Below, piece by piece: positions 61,398 to 64,000 of a DNA stretch of 64,000 bases. Under the pieces are notes generated by a model. That model was given only the letters and a program-made list of their open reading frames with translations. It searched no databases and was not told where the DNA came from. This stretch comes from Chromera velia. Its lineage: Eukaryota; Sar; Chromeraceae. Each line of letters begins with the position of its first letter. Position 1 is the first letter of the stretch. Location: contig JAHBMJ010001361.1 in the NCBI GenBank assembly GCA_018398765.1, positions 35,791-99,790 of the forward strand. The letters run 5' to 3'. A program made the translations under genes and the position numbers.

Positions 61398-62161
61398 CAG
61401 GCCACCCGTTCTTGCTCACTTGTTTCTCACGCGAAGGTACCGCTTCGCCCTGTAGGAGCACCAATTCGACACCCAGCCTGAGTTGTTGGCGTTCCCCCAT
61501 CTTTGGCGGGAACGCCCCCCCCTCCCGTTGCTTCCGTTCATTGGCGCTCTTCCTCGGTGTTGCAAGCGTCAAACTCACTCACAGCATCTCATGGAAATAC
61601 CAGTGACTGCATTTCGCTCAGCATGTGCCCCTGCGCCCTCCCCTAATTTCTTCCCTTTGCTTCCAGCTGGCCTTGATGAAGAGGAGACGGCACGATCGAC
61701 GCTCCGGGAAAGGGAGCCAGACAGGATATTTGCAGGTACAGACTTGATCGACGGCTCTATGATATATGAACAGCTTTGAGTATCCGAGAGGAGTATAATG
61801 ATCGAACAGACTCTCTGCTCAATGTCAAAGCGTACCGAAGACGGAGATATAGACCGAGACGGATCGAAAGATTTGCTGCGCAATTATTATTTATATGGGA
61901 TTTTTTCGGCTGTTGGCGGCGCGTGCATGCATGCATGGAAGTCCGCGCGCGGCGCCGCCATGCATTCACGGACTACCGAGATCGCCAATAACTTTGGATC
62001 ATCAACTCTAATTGGAAAAAGCTCGTCCTTCGATCAAAATAACTTTCTTATATTAATACGTTGGTAATACACCTACATAGATCGCGCTTCACTGCAGTCC
62101 CTTGACGTACAATCTGAAATGTCCTAGCAGGGAGCCAGTCCGTTCGAGCTCGACCGACATC
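61398..62161. promoter_or_regulatory. Divergent intergenic region between P2X and OTU genes
   Basis: No exon is required here. Near the middle are GTGCATGCATGCATGG (61923-61938) and CCGCGCGCGGCGCCGCC (61943-61959), the same pairing as in the 1.5-2.4 kb divergent region. An open minus-strand frame (61883-61575) could be P2X 5' leader or an extra upstream exon, but no splice into 61397 is needed. Confidence 0.45.
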
Positions 62162-64000
62162 ATGAGACCTCTATTGCTGGCCGGGATGTGGCTGGTCGTG
62201 GGAATGGTGGGGAGTGTGTACGCCCGAGGGACAATGGGCGGAGGGGATTCCCTGTGGAAGTGGAAATGTATTCGTGAGGGTAGGCAGGAGCCTCTTTTCC
62301 TTCGTGGGGCACTTCGGTGGTTCTCTTTAAAGCAGATCAAGTGGCTTCGTGGTGTTGCTGATGTGGAGACGGGACCTTTATCGCCTGTAGGGTCCTCGGT
62401 AGCGCCCTTCGCGCGTCTTCGGTCACTGCGTCTTTTTCGCCGAAGACATTGTACAGAACGACTGTGGGCTCTCCTCCGACAGAAAAGCTTGATCTGCTGC
62501 ACCCAGCCTGCAAGGTGCGATGGGGGAGGAGGAGACGGAGACGGAGACGGAGACAGGCATGGAGAGGAGACGGCAAGTCGAACAGAGCCGTGCAGGTTTT
62601 GGGGTTTGGGGGCGGGATGCGGTGCTTGGCAGAGAATGTCAAGAGCGTGGGAGAGGAGACGACTTCCAGGAGGAGGGAGGCTCTTTCGCAAGGTGCGTGG
62701 GGCAAACGTTACTGAGTACATTTCTTCGCTCTTATCTTTTCGTTTGAGCGTGCCTACTTTCTCGTTGGCAGTTCAATCCATTTTTCAAGGAACCTGAGTC
62801 TGTCTGCTTTCCCCCTTTCTCGCTTTCTTTTTCTTTGTCCCCGCGAGCACTTGTTTCAATATGGGAAACACTGACTGGGAGCCGAATCATCATATCATAA
62901 TCGTTATCATTATGTGACGTCTCATCGCTGTCACCGGTAGCTGAATATGGATGGAAGTACTGTCGCCACCCACCAGTCGGACAAAAAGAAAGACAGTAAA
63001 GCGCTTCCTCTCGTTTGGTGATGGTTGTGCTAAACAGAAAGAAGTCAGACAGCGGAGTCGTTGAAAGGGCTCGAGGACAGATGGATGGATGAAACAGGAG
63101 GGAGTTAGTTAACAAGCGGTTGCGATTCGTCACTGCCTGCAGGAGTGTGGGGGCGACGGTGACTGTCTCTTCAGATCTCTCGCGGCAGGGATTGCAGATG
63201 CGGGGCTGCGTTGGGACTCCTGCGAGTAAGTGGGTGGGTGGGTGGGTGGGGTCCAGTTGTGGTTTTTTCGGCCAATACGTTCTCTCTCAGACTCTGTCTT
63301 CCGGGCGCACGCGCGACCGGTATGTATGCACATGCACCTGTTCGAATTTTTTGAATGGCCTTCGGCTTGTTCCAAAAAAGTGAATAGCCCGCCAATCCTA
63401 CATGTGCCAAAGACTTCGTTGGACGCACGGCCTCTCGACCATGCGGGTTCTCTTTTTTTCGTGCCCTCTGCTTGCAAGGCATCAGTCTCCAATTGAGTTC
63501 CTCAAAGGTAGGCACCCGCATGCATTGATTTTCATACAGAATTCTTCAATGAAAATCAGTGCGTGCCCTCTGCTTGCAATGCATGCAGTCTCCAATTGAG
63601 TTCCTCAAAGATAGGCACCCGATCTGTCTCTGTGGGGTTCATGCGAGAAATGGTAGCGAAGGGCTTTGTGGGCCTGGCTCCTGACCAGGCGCTTGAAAGT
63701 CTGCTCTCCGATGAAGGGGCGGAGTGGAGCGAAGGGGCGCGTGCAGAGTTCAGAGAGAGGGCAGAGATCTTGGCAGCGATGGAGCTGAGTGGGGAGTGGC
63801 TCGATCGTTTCTCTCCTTCCGCCATCTTGCAAGGGGGCAGGTATATGACATCTTCAGGTGGGGTGGCTGATCGGCAAATCGTACTCGAATCAATGTTGAT
63901 TGACAGGGAGGGGAAAGGGACGAGGGTGAATACAGAGGACTTACAGAAGACGTGTAGAGGGAAGACAAAAATTCAATACATGCGAGACAGAAACAAGCAC
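62162..64000 (+). CDS. Secreted OTU-like cysteine protease (5' part)
   Basis: Exon 1 (62162-62279) starts MRPLLLAGMWLVVGMVGSVY and gives a signal peptide with likely cleavage after VYA. A short exon 62483-62514 fits the phases but is tentative. Exon 63143-63225 encodes ECGGDGDCLFRSLAAGIADA, the catalytic motif of OTU peptidases (D-G-D-C-L-F with the nucleophile Cys), and ends at a strong GTAAGT donor. The next exon starts at 63589 and is open to the window end (137 codons, with SVGFMREMVAKGFVGLAPDQ). OTU enzymes cleave ubiquitin or related chains. A signal peptide is unusual for that role and would send the protein to the secretory route or a plastid of secondary origin. The catalytic His lies beyond the window or is not recognised. 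Divergent from the P2X gene. Confidence 0.65.
63461..63621 (+). repeat. Duplicated 3' splice-site segment in the OTU gene
   Basis: 63461-63518 and 63563-63621 are near-identical 58-bp copies (GTGCCCTCTGCTTGCAA ... TCTCCAATTGAGTTCCTCAA ... GGCACCCG). The second holds the acceptor used in the model (ATGCAG before TCTCC). The first has CATCAG in the same place and a donor-like AAAGGTAGGC that the second lacks. Confidence 0.85.

Noticed and set aside
1-64000. Dinoflagellate origin
   Set aside because: All proposed introns have plain GT-AG ends, whereas dinoflagellate genes often use GC or GA donors. The evidence is only indirect.

Overview
This window is nuclear DNA from a eukaryote. It has intron-rich genes, very many microsatellites, minisatellite arrays and decayed retroelements. 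I could assemble six protein genes by matching splice sites to reading phase. All 32 introns proposed in them are GT-AG, which argues against a dinoflagellate. Repeated TGCATGCA motifs, a protein with two p25-alpha domains and the overall texture would fit an alveolate alga such as a chromerid. That assignment is an inference.

Layout. 1-1494 (-): 5' part of a gene for a secreted protein, divergent from 2435-6757 (+), a nucleotide-sugar transporter of the SLC35A type. 9262-11064 (-): a small two-helix membrane protein rich in PYG repeats. 11.4-23.1 kb: a composite repeat region with two decayed Penelope-like retroelements, one with an N-terminal GIY-YIG nuclease, inside minisatellite DNA. 23925-31606 (+): a 1043-residue protein with two p25-alpha (TPPP-type) domains. 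31.6-41 kb: AT-rich spacers, retroelement fragments and a 0.55-kb polypyrimidine tract.

41046-47030 (-): a decayed LINE whose endonuclease/reverse transcriptase frame carries a chromodomain. 47.6-52.9 kb (+): a lysine/arginine-rich open frame split by a 3.5-kb element with about 48-bp terminal inverted repeats. 53.3-55.0 kb: a tandem duplication with a dispersed copy. 55247-61397 (-): a P2X-type receptor gene of 11 exons. 62162-64000 (+): 5' part of a gene for a secreted OTU-like cysteine protease, divergent from P2X.

The host genes share no obvious pathway. Several act at membranes or outside the cytosol: Golgi sugar transport, two secreted proteins, a ligand-gated channel and a small membrane protein. 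The p25-alpha protein points to microtubules. Both divergent gene pairs have a GCATGCATGCATGG run beside very GC-rich DNA between their starts. All exon models come from reading the sequence by eye and have no transcript support.
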